Below are positions 8,778 to 17,485 of a DNA stretch of 64,000 nucleotides, piece by piece. The DNA comes from Dermatophilus congolensis (lineage in GTDB: Bacteria > Actinomycetota > Actinomycetes > Actinomycetales > Dermatophilaceae). How positions within the stretch are numbered: the stretch's first letter is position 1; the number at the start of each line of letters is the position of its first letter. The translations under genes and the position numbers were made by a program. The notes under the pieces were generated by a model that saw nothing but the letters and a program-made list of their open reading frames with translations, ran no database searches and was not told where the DNA came from. The stretch is taken from NCBI RefSeq assembly GCF_900447215.1, contig NZ_UFYA01000001.1, positions 62,001-126,000 of the forward strand. Reading direction: 5' to 3'.

Positions 8778-10235
8778 TTAGGGCTGTGTTGTGTGTTCTG
8801 GGGTGTTGGTGATGCCGAGGTGTTTGAGCAAGCGCTGTGCGGCTTTGTTTGCGGAGGTGACGCAGGCTCCTACTCCTAGGCCGTCGTAGGAGGCTCCGGC
8901 TAGTTCTACTCCGGGTAGTGAGTTGGCTAGGTCGGTGCGAACGGCTGTGATGCGGTCGGTGTGGCCGACGGTGAGTTGGGGTAGTCCCGGTTGCCAGCGG
9001 TGGATGTGTGTCATGGCTGGTTTTGTGTTAATGCCGGTGAGTGTGTGGAGGTCGCGCAGGACTTGGTCGATGAGTGCGTCGTCGTCGAGGGTTGCGAGGA
9101 GGTTGTTTCCGGCGCGCCCTACAGAGAGCCTGAAGAGGGTGTGTTTGCCGTCGTCAAGGTGTGCCCATTTGCGGTCGAGGTGGGTTCCTGCTTTGAGGAG
9201 GGGGGCATGCGCGGAGGGAATGAGGAATCCGTTTGCGTTGAGCGCGGGTAGGTGTGCGACGTCGTGGCGGGGGAAGGCCATGACGATGGTGGCTGTGTGT
9301 GCGGTTTCGATGTTGTCGAGGGTGGCGGCTGTGGTGGGGGTGGTGGGGCGGATGAGGTTGGCGGCTGTGTGCGCGGGGGTGGCGATCACGATGGCGTCGG
9401 CGGTTAGCTGGCGTTCGTCGGAGAGGGTGAGGGTGTAGGTGGTTGTTCCGGTTTCGGTGGTGTTGCGGGTGAGTGTGGTGACGTTGGCGTCGAGTTCGAT
9501 GGTGACGTTGGTGTCGCGTAGGAGGGCGTTGGTGAGGGTGCTTAGGCCGGTTGGCCAGCTGGCGAACATGGGGAGCGGGGTGGTGGTGTGTGTGGTTTTT
9601 GGTTGGCGGCGGCGTAGGAGGGAGCGTCCTTGGCTGGCTGCGGGGATGAGGGCTGGTGAGGTGGCGCGGAGGCTGAGGCGGTTGACGTCTCCGGAGTGGA
9701 GAGAGCCTAGGAGGGGGTCGACGAAGGCATTGGTGACGGCGTGGCCGAATCGGTTGGTGACGAATTCGCCGACGGAGATGTCGTGTCCGGGGGTGAGGTC
9801 GATGCGGCCGGTCAGGTGTGCGTAGAGGGGTTCGAGGCCGGCGCGGGTTAGGGCTGGGATGTTGAGGATGCCGGAGGTGAGAACGGGCAGGATTTTGGTG
9901 GGTCCTGCTGGGCCGACGCCTTCGGGTAGGGGGCGTCGGCGTGTGCCGGTCCAGAGCCAGCTGGTGCCTGGGCGTGAGCCGGTGAGGTTGGGGGTGAGGT
10001 TGAGTTCGTCGACGAGTTCGCGCATGCCGGGGTGGGCTAGGTGGATGGATTCGGCGCCGAGGTCGATGGGGAGGTTGTTGAGTTCGGTGGTGTGGATTTG
10101 GCCGCCGGTGCGGGGGTTGCGTTCGAGGAGGGTGGTGGTTAGGCCTGCTTGGGAGAGGCGGCGGGCGGTGAGGAGTCCTGTGACGCCTCCGCCGACGACG
10201 ATGACGGAGGTCGGGGTGTCGGTGGCGGGGTTCAT
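8778..10235 (-). CDS. hemY: Protoporphyrinogen/coproporphyrinogen III oxidase
   Basis: A 485-residue FAD-dependent amine-oxidase-type enzyme. It has the N-terminal dinucleotide motif VVGGGVTGLLTARRL and the ERNPRTGGQI second FAD motif. The substrate-domain segment is DPLLGSLHSGD, and the C-terminal FAD motif is ELAGASYDGLGVGACV. These match the HemY/CgoX family, which in actinobacteria oxidises coproporphyrinogen III in the coproporphyrin-dependent heme route. The start at 10235 was chosen for GAGGTAACC just upstream; a longer version would add a Pro/His-rich leader. No other heme genes are visible here. It is convergent with guaA. Confidence 0.93.
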   Translation of the reverse strand: MNPATDTPTSVIVVGGGVTGLLTARRLSQAGLTTTLLERNPRTGGQIHTTELNNLPIDLGAESIHLAHPGMRELVDELNLTPNLTGSRPGTSWLWTGTRRRPLPEGVGPAGPTKILPVLTSGILNIPALTRAGLEPLYAHLTGRIDLTPGHDISVGEFVTNRFGHAVTNAFVDPLLGSLHSGDVNRLSLRATSPALIPAASQGRSLLRRRQPKTTHTTTPLPMFASWPTGLSTLTNALLRDTNVTIELDANVTTLTRNTTETGTTTYTLTLSDERQLTADAIVIATPAHTAANLIRPTTPTTAATLDNIETAHTATIVMAFPRHDVAHLPALNANGFLIPSAHAPLLKAGTHLDRKWAHLDDGKHTLFRLSVGRAGNNLLATLDDDALIDQVLRDLHTLTGINTKPAMTHIHRWQPGLPQLTVGHTDRITAVRTDLANSLPGVELAGASYDGLGVGACVTSANKAAQRLLKHLGITNTPEHTTQP

Positions 10236-10463
10236 GGTTACCTCGGTGTGTGGGGGATAGGGGGTGTTTCCCACAGTAGCGGGGGTGTCTGTGTTGTGCG
10301 TGTGAGCTGGGTTGGGGTGGGGTGCGGGAACGGTCACATTGTGTTGGGCGTCGTGCGGGGGAGGGGTTGTTGCTGTTGCGTGGATGTGGCGTCGATGGCT
10401 CGGGTGCTGGTGGCGGATGCTGTTGGGGTTTTTGTGAGTGTTGATTTTTATGGAAGCGGAAGT

Positions 10464-11381
10464 ATGCAGTTGAGTCGTTGTGAGGGTGTTGTGTTTTCGG
10501 TTTTTTTGGAACGGATTGGTGGTGCTGGGCGTCGGGCGTGTCTGTTTGGGGTGGGTTTGGTTGTTGCGGCGGTGGTGTTGCTTTGTGTGGTGATTCCGTT
10601 TTTTGTGTGGACGCGGTTGGGGCAGCGTGTGGATGAGCGGTCTCGTTGGTCTGCGCTGTTGCCGCCTGAGGTGAATGAGCGGTTTGATGCTGTGTTGACG
10701 CTTGTGAGTGTTCCTGCGGTGGCGGTGGGTTTGTTGGTGGTGGTGGGGATTGCGTTATTGCGTCGTCGGTGGGATTTGGCGGTGTTCGCGATTGTTCTTG
10801 TGGGGTTGGCGAATGTGACGACGCAGGTGGGGAAGGTGGTGATTCCGCGTCGTGATGTGGGGATTGGGGCGGAGAATACGTTGCCTAGTGGTCACATGAC
10901 GGTGATTACGGGGTTGGCGTTGGCGTTGTTGGTGGTTGTGCCTCGGTTGGTGCGGGTGCCGTTGATGATGTTGTCGGCGTTTGCGTGCACGTTGGCTGGC
11001 GCTGTGATTGTGGTGATGCGGTGGCACCGGCCCAGTGATGTGGTTGCTGCGGTGGGAGTGTTGGCCCTGTGCTCTGGTGTCGCGGTGTTGGTTGCTGTGT
11101 GGTTGAGGTCGCGTGGTCGGGGTGTGGGGTTGGAAGGATCTTTGTCGGTGCGGGATGTGGTTGCGTATGGGGTGGTGGCTTTGGCGGGGTCGGTGGCTGC
11201 TGGGGTGGTGTTGATTGCGTTGGGTTTAGTGGCTCATGAGGAGCCGAGCAATGTGGTGGTTGCTGCAGTGACGTTCGGAGCGATTGGTGTGGCGACGTGT
11301 GTGTTGATGGTGTTGTCGGTTGTTGCGGTGGATGAGCTGGATTGTGTGTCGGTGGGCTCATCCACCGCGGTGGGGAGTTAG
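10464..11381 (+). CDS. PAP2-family phosphatase (membrane)
   Basis: A protein of about 305 residues with several membrane segments and the three-part PAP2 signature: K...PRRD (motif 1, in KVVIPRRDVG), PSGH (motif 2, in ENTLPSGHMTV) and R.HRPSDV (motif 3, in MRWHRPSDVVAA). Such enzymes dephosphorylate lipid phosphates such as undecaprenyl pyrophosphate or phosphatidate. The first about 30 residues, before the first helix, are less conserved. The start is uncertain: ATG 10464 follows GGAAG, and ATG 10395 is possible. The stop overlaps the stop of the convergent Dcu gene by 4 nt. The gene is strongly G/T-biased. Confidence 0.85.
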   Translation: MQLSRCEGVVFSVFLERIGGAGRRACLFGVGLVVAAVVLLCVVIPFFVWTRLGQRVDERSRWSALLPPEVNERFDAVLTLVSVPAVAVGLLVVVGIALLRRRWDLAVFAIVLVGLANVTTQVGKVVIPRRDVGIGAENTLPSGHMTVITGLALALLVVVPRLVRVPLMMLSAFACTLAGAVIVVMRWHRPSDVVAAVGVLALCSGVAVLVAVWLRSRGRGVGLEGSLSVRDVVAYGVVALAGSVAAGVVLIALGLVAHEEPSNVVVAAVTFGAIGVATCVLMVLSVVAVDELDCVSVGSSTAVGS

Positions 11382-12694
11382 GCGACTAGTGGTGCGGTGA
11401 TGAAGCCGAGGATGACGGTGACGAGGATGGCCACTGTTCCGGGTAGGACGAAGGGGTGGTCGAGGACGAATTTGCCTACACGGGTGGAGCCGGTGTCGTC
11501 CATTTCCATGGCGGCGACAGTGGTGGGGTAGTTGGGGAGGAGGTAATAGTTGGCGACGGCAGGGTAGCTGGCGAGGAGCGCGATTGCGGGGAGTTTGAGG
11601 TTGACCAGCAGTGGCATGAATGCGGTGGTGGTTGCTGCGTGGGAGAACATGAGTGGGGCGGCGAAGTAGAAGAAGACTGCTGCGAGCCAGGGTTGTGCCT
11701 GGAGGGGGCCGGCGAGGGCTGCTTTGATTTCTTCCATGTAGTTGCCGACGAATACGTTGCCGAGCCAGGCCAGTCCCATGATGCAGATGGCCGCGGTCAT
11801 GCCGGAGCTGAAGGTGTTTTGGGTGGCGATGAGTTTGGTGGGTTGTTTGGCTACGACGCAGATAAGAGCTGCTGCGGCGAGCATGATTGCCATGATGGCC
11901 GAGGTGGAGTCGATGGGGGCGTGGGCGATGAGTCCGAGCTGTTTTGAGGTGACGGTGGCGTAGGTGACCACGAGGATGAGGGCGATGAGGAAGATGATGA
12001 GGCTGGGGGCGGCGCTGGGGGCGGGTTTGTATGTGTGGGTGGTGTTGGCTGCGTTTTTGCGGATGAGTCCTTGGGCTAGGCGTTCTTTGTAGATGGGGTC
12101 GTCTTCGAGTTCGCATCCTTGGCGGGAGGAGACGAATGCGCCGATCATGCAGCCGATGAAGGTGGTGGGGATGACGATGGCTAGGCATTGGAGGTAGCCG
12201 ACGTTGAGGGGGGTTAGAGCGACGGCTAGGGCGACCATTGCCGCTGAGATGGGGGAGGCTGCGACGGCGACTTGGGATGCGACGACGGCGATGGCTAGGG
12301 GGCGGGAGGGCCGGATTTTGTGCTCTTTGGCGACGTCGACGATGACGGGGATGACGGAGTAGGCGGTGTGTCCGGTGCCGCAGAGCAGGGACAGCATGTA
12401 GGTGACGAAGGGTGCTAGGTAGGTGATGTGTTTGGGGTGTTTGCGTAGGAGTACTTCGGTGAGGTGGACGAGGTGGTCGATGCCTCCGGCGAGCTGCATG
12501 GCTGCGACGGTGCAGATGACGGGCATGATGATGCCGATGACGGACCAGGGGACGTCTTTGGTGGCGGTGGTGTGTAGGCCTGTTGCGACGAGGATGACGA
12601 CGCCTGCGCCTCCGGCGAGTCCGATTCCTATTCCCCCCAATCTGGCGCCGATGACGATGAAGAGGAGGGCGATGAGTAGGTGGAACCAGATCAT
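11378..12694 (-). CDS. Dcu-type anaerobic C4-dicarboxylate transporter
   Basis: A 438-residue polytopic protein resembling DcuA/DcuB. Signatures are the N-terminal GARLGGIGIGLAGGAGVVIL, the LAPFVTYMLSLLCGTGH segment (DcuB has VAPFVTCTLTILCGTGH), IRPSRPLAIAVVASQVAVAASP, and paired C-terminal helices. The family exchanges fumarate, malate, aspartate and succinate, often for fumarate respiration. It lies near a class I fumarase gene (7 kb away), but not in an operon with it. The next gene upstream on the same strand (Eis-like) ends 78 bp away, so a shared transcript is possible. Confidence 0.9.
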   Translation of the reverse strand: MIWFHLLIALLFIVIGARLGGIGIGLAGGAGVVILVATGLHTTATKDVPWSVIGIIMPVICTVAAMQLAGGIDHLVHLTEVLLRKHPKHITYLAPFVTYMLSLLCGTGHTAYSVIPVIVDVAKEHKIRPSRPLAIAVVASQVAVAASPISAAMVALAVALTPLNVGYLQCLAIVIPTTFIGCMIGAFVSSRQGCELEDDPIYKERLAQGLIRKNAANTTHTYKPAPSAAPSLIIFLIALILVVTYATVTSKQLGLIAHAPIDSTSAIMAIMLAAAALICVVAKQPTKLIATQNTFSSGMTAAICIMGLAWLGNVFVGNYMEEIKAALAGPLQAQPWLAAVFFYFAAPLMFSHAATTTAFMPLLVNLKLPAIALLASYPAVANYYLLPNYPTTVAAMEMDDTGSTRVGKFVLDHPFVLPGTVAILVTVILGFITAPLVA

Positions 12695-12772
12695 GAGGGG
12701 CTCCCAGGGGGTGGGGGTGTTAGGCGCTGGGTCGCGTCGTGGATTGTGCGGCGAGTCTAACTCTGTGTTGGT

Positions 12773-14089
12773 TTAGAAGTTGGTGAGGTCGTGGGGCGCA
12801 TTGGGCCAGGTGAAAAGGGTTGCGACGCGGTGTAGATCACGTTTTTGGGTGAGGTGTGCTTTGTCTTGGAGGATGAGGTCGGGCAGGGTGGGGATTCCAC
12901 CTCCTCCGCCGAGCCATAGGCTGGCCAGGGCGTTTATGTCGATGTGTAGGTGTGGGGTCTGGGGATTTGGGGTGTTTGTGGGGTGGCAGGTGGCTTGGCC
13001 GTTGGTGTTGATAGTGAGGATGTAGGTGCCGTCGGTGAGGTGGAGTGGGTCGGTGATAGTGAGGTTTATCTCACCGGGTAGGGGGTAGGTGCGTGCGTTG
13101 AGGGCGGCTGGCACATCGAGGATTCGGGTCCATAGGCCATCCCAGATGGGGCCGGATTGAGCAGCGCGGGGGTTGCTGAGGTACCAGGGCAGGGGTAGGT
13201 CGGGGTGTCCTAGGGCGTAGTCGATTTCGGTGATGAAGTCGGTGTTGGCGCAGTGGCGCCATAGTTCGCGTTCTGCGGTGGGGGTGCTGGCGCGTAGTTC
13301 GTGAATGGTCATGCGGTTTTCGTGGCGTCCCATTTTCCAGCCGTCGGGGAATGAATAGGAGACTGCTCCGTCGATGTTTCCGTTGTTGTCGGTGTGGGCG
13401 GCGAACCATCGTGCTGGGGTATTGGGGGAGTAGGTGGTGGGGTCGGTGTGGTGTTTCCAGCAGGTCAGGGGTGCGGTGATTGTTCCGGGGTGTGCTGCGC
13501 GCACGGCTGTTTCGATGTTGGTGAATATGGTGGCGGCTTCGTGTGGGGTGATGATGCGTATGTGTCCGCTGGGTTGGCTGAGGAAGTGGCTTCGGTCAGG
13601 TCGTAGCGTCCAGGCGGTTCGTGCTGCGGACATGCCGAATCCGTAGCGGCCGTAGATTTCCCATTCGGCTGCGTGGAGGGCGGCGCAGACGTTGCCTGCG
13701 TTTTTGGCGCGGTGTAGTTCGTTGGTCATCCAGCGTCGGAGGATGCCTTGCCTTTTGTGTGTGGGCAGGACGACGACGTCGCTGATTGCGGTGGTGGGGA
13801 CGTCGGCTCCGCCTGGTAGGGAGCACATGGAGTCCATAGATAGGAAGGAGGCGACGGCGGGTGTGTTGGGGGCGGCGGTGTCGTGGATGACGGTGGTGCG
13901 GAATCCGTCTTGGCTTAGGGATTCGGCGTAGGTGTCGAGGTCTGTTTTGGTGAGTCGGGGTGAGTGGAATACGAGTGATTTGAGGTTGAAGACTTCGCGG
14001 ACTTCATCCAGGTTGGTGGGGTTGATGAGGCTGGTGCGTAGTGTTTCTGAGTCCTGTTGGGTTGGGGGGTGTGGGGTGCGGTCGTTCAT
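12773..14089 (-). CDS. Eis-like GNAT N-acetyltransferase
   Basis: A protein of about 438 residues with the three-part Eis architecture: an N-terminal GNAT domain with an acetyl-CoA loop (VVLPTHKRQGILRRWM, about 107-121), a middle GNAT-like domain, and a C-terminal sterol-carrier-like domain. The tyrosine in EIYGRYGFG (Tyr146) matches the general acid of mycobacterial Eis. The chain ends in Phe, whose carboxylate is the general base in that enzyme. Eis acetylates aminoglycosides and lysine side chains; substrates here are unknown. The start at 14089 has GGAA upstream; 14137 would add 16 residues. The gene diverges from murT, 98 bp away. Confidence 0.88.
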   Translation of the reverse strand: MNDRTPHPPTQQDSETLRTSLINPTNLDEVREVFNLKSLVFHSPRLTKTDLDTYAESLSQDGFRTTVIHDTAAPNTPAVASFLSMDSMCSLPGGADVPTTAISDVVVLPTHKRQGILRRWMTNELHRAKNAGNVCAALHAAEWEIYGRYGFGMSAARTAWTLRPDRSHFLSQPSGHIRIITPHEAATIFTNIETAVRAAHPGTITAPLTCWKHHTDPTTYSPNTPARWFAAHTDNNGNIDGAVSYSFPDGWKMGRHENRMTIHELRASTPTAERELWRHCANTDFITEIDYALGHPDLPLPWYLSNPRAAQSGPIWDGLWTRILDVPAALNARTYPLPGEINLTITDPLHLTDGTYILTINTNGQATCHPTNTPNPQTPHLHIDINALASLWLGGGGGIPTLPDLILQDKAHLTQKRDLHRVATLFTWPNAPHDLTNF

Positions 14090-14187
14090 GTTTTCCACAG
14101 TATCGACGCTGGCGGTGGCGGGGGCGTGGAATAGCACCTTCGCTTCTGATGGCCTTTTGTGTGACCCACGGCCACTACTCTTGAGTT

Positions 14188-15522
14188 GTGCTAAGGACTA
14201 ACGCAGCCGTCCTCGCGGGTAAGGCCACTCGGCTCGCTTCGCGTCTCCGTGCGGGTGGACGTTCGGGAGGGTCGGCGTTGCCCGGCCTGGTAGCCGAGCG
14301 TCTCGATCCAGGTTTTCTTCGTAACGCGCTCGCTGACACGCACGGCGGGATTGTTGTTGTCAGTGGTACTAACGGAAAAACCACTACGACGAAGATGCTG
14401 GTAGCGGTGGTGCGTGCCCACGGGTTCTCGGTTTTTTCTAACCCGACTGGCAGTAACTTCACGCGTGGGGTCATTTCCGCGATGCTCGATGAGATCGGTC
14501 CTTCGGGCCGGTTGAAGGCTGATTACGCGATTCTGGAGTTGGATGAGGCTCATTCGATTCGTTTCGCGGAGGCTGTTGAGCCTACGCATGCGTTGCTGTT
14601 GAACGTTGCTCGTGATCAGTTGGATCGTTTCGCTGAGATCGACTACACGGCGCGTCTTTTGGAGGATTTGGCTAGTCGCACCACGCACGGTGTTGTGTTG
14701 AACCGGGATGATTCTTTTATTTCTCGGGCTGCGCAGAATGCGGATGTTCCTGAGGCGACGTGGTTTGGTTTGGACCCATCAATCGCTGATCGGGTAGCTG
14801 AGCTGCAGGAAGCGGACGTGCGTGAAATTCCTGAGGGTGGTGCTGGTGCCTCAGGTCATGCAGGTGTTCCGGATCCGGGGCCTGCTGATGGTTTGCTGCG
14901 TACGATTGATGAGCGCAAGTTCGCGATCGATTTTCCTGGTGCCGACACGGTTGGGCCGTTGGAGCTTCAGCAGCGTGGTCTGGCAGCAATGATTAATGCC
15001 ACGGCGGCCACGTCGATGGCTAAGCGTCTCCTGGGCGATCGGTTCGATGCGCGTGTGGCTGCGGCGGCGTTGGCGTCGGTGGCTCCGCCGTTTGGCCGTG
15101 GTGAGGTCATTCAGGCGGGCGATTCGAGTCTTGAGTTGGTGTTGGTGAAGAACCCGGCGGGTTTCTCGGTGGCGTTGTCCACGTATGGGGGAACTCCGGT
15201 TCCGACGATGGTCGCGATTAATGACAACACTGCTGATGGGCGTGACGTCAGTTGGTTGTATGACGTGTCGTTTGAGTCGTTGCGGGAGCAGGGTGTGTAT
15301 GCGACGGCAGGTATCCGTGCTTATGACATGGCGTTGCGGCTGCGGTATGACGATGTTGAGGTCGGTAGCGTCATTCCTGATTTGACGGAGGCTCTCGATA
15401 CTTTCTTGGCGGCTCATCCGGGGCAGCCGCTTCGACTTTTCTGCACTTACACCGCGATGATGTCGCTGCGCCGCACTCTTGCTGAGCGCTATGACCTTCC
15501 CGACATCGGACAGGACGCGTGA
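14188..15522 (+). CDS. murT: Lipid II isoglutaminyl synthase, MurT subunit
   Basis: A 444-residue Mur-ligase-like protein that, with GatD, amidates D-Glu of lipid II. It has the P-loop GTNGKTTTT (60-68), a YAILELDEA strand with the acidic metal residue, LNVARDQLDR, and a C-terminal DUF1727 domain (about 310-430, VLVKNPAGF then INDNTADGRDVSWLYDV). The central region where other MurTs have a four-Cys zinc ribbon (about 195-245) is instead a Gly/Pro-rich stretch. The whole protein holds only one Cys, near residue 423. The start is GTG at 14188. It overlaps gatD by 4 nt (GTGA). Confidence 0.93.
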   Translation: MLRTNAAVLAGKATRLASRLRAGGRSGGSALPGLVAERLDPGFLRNALADTHGGIVVVSGTNGKTTTTKMLVAVVRAHGFSVFSNPTGSNFTRGVISAMLDEIGPSGRLKADYAILELDEAHSIRFAEAVEPTHALLLNVARDQLDRFAEIDYTARLLEDLASRTTHGVVLNRDDSFISRAAQNADVPEATWFGLDPSIADRVAELQEADVREIPEGGAGASGHAGVPDPGPADGLLRTIDERKFAIDFPGADTVGPLELQQRGLAAMINATAATSMAKRLLGDRFDARVAAAALASVAPPFGRGEVIQAGDSSLELVLVKNPAGFSVALSTYGGTPVPTMVAINDNTADGRDVSWLYDVSFESLREQGVYATAGIRAYDMALRLRYDDVEVGSVIPDLTEALDTFLAAHPGQPLRLFCTYTAMMSLRRTLAERYDLPDIGQDA

Positions 15523-16454
15523 AAGCGATGACTATTTCGAGTACTTCTGTGTCCGAGGAGATGGATGGTTCGGGCACGTTGACCGCGGCAGATGCTCCGG
15601 GAGCGTTGCAGTCGGGGTCGATGGCTGACAGTTATCACGGCCCGGTGAAGGGCAAGTTGAAGATTGTTCACTTGTATCCGCGTGAGATGAGCATTTATGG
15701 CGACTTTGGCAACGTGCGTGCGTTGCAGGTGCGTGCGCAACGTCATGGGTATGAGGTGGAGGTGCTGGCGCATCATCCGGGAACGGTTTTGCGTGATGAC
15801 GTAGACATCATCGTCGGTGGTGGTGGTCAGGATTCGGGTCAGGCTCGTGTTGAGGATGATCTGGCCGCCAATGGTGACATGTTGCGGCATTTGGCTGCTG
15901 ATAAGGCGCCGATGTTGGTGGTGTGTGGCATGTACCAGTTGTTGGGCCGTGATTTCACGACGGTGGCTGGTAAGCGGTTGCCGGGGCTAGGCATTTTGGA
16001 TGTGACCACTACTGGTGCGGAAACGCGCATGGTTGGCCCGGTGGTTATTTCGGGCAAGTTTGGTGAGATGGTCGGGTATGAGAACCATTCGGGCCGGACT
16101 TTGCGTGGGCCAGAGCAGGCTGCGTTGGGAACGGTGTTGTATGGCCAGGGTAATGATGGTCAGGATGGCACTGAGGGTGCGGTGAAAGACAACGTGTATG
16201 GCACGTACTTGCATGGCCCGGTGTTGCCTTCTAACCCTGCGTTCACTGATGAGCTGCTTCGGGCTGCTGTGGAGCGGCAGGATAAGGGTGGGTTTGAGCC
16301 TGAGGCGTTGGATGACACGTTGGCTGATGAGGCTCGGCATCGTCAGGTAGAGCGGTTGTTGGCTGGGTATGACGATGGTGGTTCGTCGGTGTTGCCTAGT
16401 GTCAGGGATGTGGCTCGGGCCGCTTTGCGTCGTGCTCGAGCGATGCGTCGCTGA
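15519..16454 (+). CDS. gatD: Lipid II isoglutaminyl synthase, GatD glutaminase subunit
   Basis: A 311-residue type 1 glutamine amidotransferase. It has the strand LKIVHLYPREMSIYGDFGN (48-65), a nucleophile Cys136 in MLVVCGMYQ, and a catalytic His232 in YGTYLHGPVLP. It supplies ammonia to MurT for amidation of peptidoglycan stem glutamate. The GTG at 15519 overlaps the murT stop, so translation is coupled, but it gives an N-terminal extension of about 45 residues. A start at 15621 would match the family length of about 240-280. The 3' end overlaps the convergent flippase-like gene by 112 bp. Confidence 0.93.
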   Translation: MKAMTISSTSVSEEMDGSGTLTAADAPGALQSGSMADSYHGPVKGKLKIVHLYPREMSIYGDFGNVRALQVRAQRHGYEVEVLAHHPGTVLRDDVDIIVGGGGQDSGQARVEDDLAANGDMLRHLAADKAPMLVVCGMYQLLGRDFTTVAGKRLPGLGILDVTTTGAETRMVGPVVISGKFGEMVGYENHSGRTLRGPEQAALGTVLYGQGNDGQDGTEGAVKDNVYGTYLHGPVLPSNPAFTDELLRAAVERQDKGGFEPEALDDTLADEARHRQVERLLAGYDDGGSSVLPSVRDVARAALRRARAMRR

Positions 16455-17485
16455 GCGTGATTGTGTGTGGTGGTTGGTGTGTGACGTGAACGTGTCACTA
16501 ACCAGAGAGTGAGTCCCACTGCACCAAAAGGGATTTCGAGTAGGTGGCTGAAGAGGGCGAAGAGTGCCACACCTGCTCCGGTTGAGGCCGGATCTGCTTC
16601 GAGTGCGATGAGCACTGCGGCGGATCCGGCCTCAGCTATTCCCAGGCCTCCGGGGGTGAGGGGCACTGCTGTGGAGAGTCTTCCGATGGCGAAGGCAGCG
16701 AAAGCTATTGGCAAGGAGACATGAACGCCGGAGAGAGCGATGCAGGCGGTGAACAGGAGGAAGTAGACAGCGAAGAAGCCCACTACTCCGAAGGTGAGTT
16801 GGTGCCAGCGGTCGTGGGCTAGGCCGATGATGCGGGTGCGTAGCGTGAGGGCGTTGGTGGCGAAGTGGGTGTGGTGGTTGGGGCGTAGGTGTTTGTTGAT
16901 GGTGTCGGCGAGTGTGCCCAGTGTTGTGGTTGCGCGGCGTGAGGTGATGAGGGCGATTCCTGTGGTGACGGTGATGGTGCCGATGAGGGCGCCGAGGGCG
17001 ACTCCGCCCCAGATGGTGGCAGGGAGCCTGGTGGAGTGGGTGAGTAGCAGGAGCGCAGCGAGGACGGGCAGGGCGGCGCGGATGAGGATGTTCCACACTG
17101 TGGTGATCAGCATGGATGAGGTGATGGTGGTGACTTCGAATCCCCAAGATCGCCACATGGCGAAGTTGAGTGCGGTGCCGAAGGCGCCGCCTGCGGGCAG
17201 AATGTTGCTGATGCATGAGCCGGCGAGGTTGCTGGTGAGGGCTTGGCTGTGGCTCAGGCCGGGCAGGGAGGCTTTGAGGGTGAAGGTGTAGCAGTAGAGC
17301 CCGGTCATCATGAGGGTGAGCAGGCCGAGGAAGTTGAGCCAGCCGACTCCGGTGATGGTGTGGAGAATTTCGGTCCAGGTGGTTTCGGTGAGGGTGGGGA
17401 GTAGCCAGCCGAGTAGGGCGATGGTGATGCTTAGGCTTGCGGCGGTGTGGAGTGTGCTGCGCAGGAGTGTTGATGGTGTTGTCAC
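16343..17485 (-). CDS. Flippase-like (lysylphosphatidylglycerol-synthase TM domain) protein
   Basis: A 380-residue membrane protein with about eight hydrophobic segments and family features: an early LYCYTFTLKASLPGLS turn, NILPAGGAFGTALNFAM, and the conserved late motif TPGGLGIAEAG (about residues 283-293). This 'lysylphosphatidylglycerol synthase TM region/UPF0104' fold is thought to translocate lipids. It carries no synthase domain. The start overlaps the stop of the upstream PIG-L gene by 4 nt, so the two form an operon. The Ala/Arg-rich cytoplasmic tail is encoded antisense to the end of gatD. Precise substrate unknown. Confidence 0.85.
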   Translation of the reverse strand: MTTPSTLLRSTLHTAASLSITIALLGWLLPTLTETTWTEILHTITGVGWLNFLGLLTLMMTGLYCYTFTLKASLPGLSHSQALTSNLAGSCISNILPAGGAFGTALNFAMWRSWGFEVTTITSSMLITTVWNILIRAALPVLAALLLLTHSTRLPATIWGGVALGALIGTITVTTGIALITSRRATTTLGTLADTINKHLRPNHHTHFATNALTLRTRIIGLAHDRWHQLTFGVVGFFAVYFLLFTACIALSGVHVSLPIAFAAFAIGRLSTAVPLTPGGLGIAEAGSAAVLIALEADPASTGAGVALFALFSHLLEIPFGAVGLTLWLVTRSRHTPTTTHNHAQRRIARARRKAARATSLTLGNTDEPPSSYPANNRST

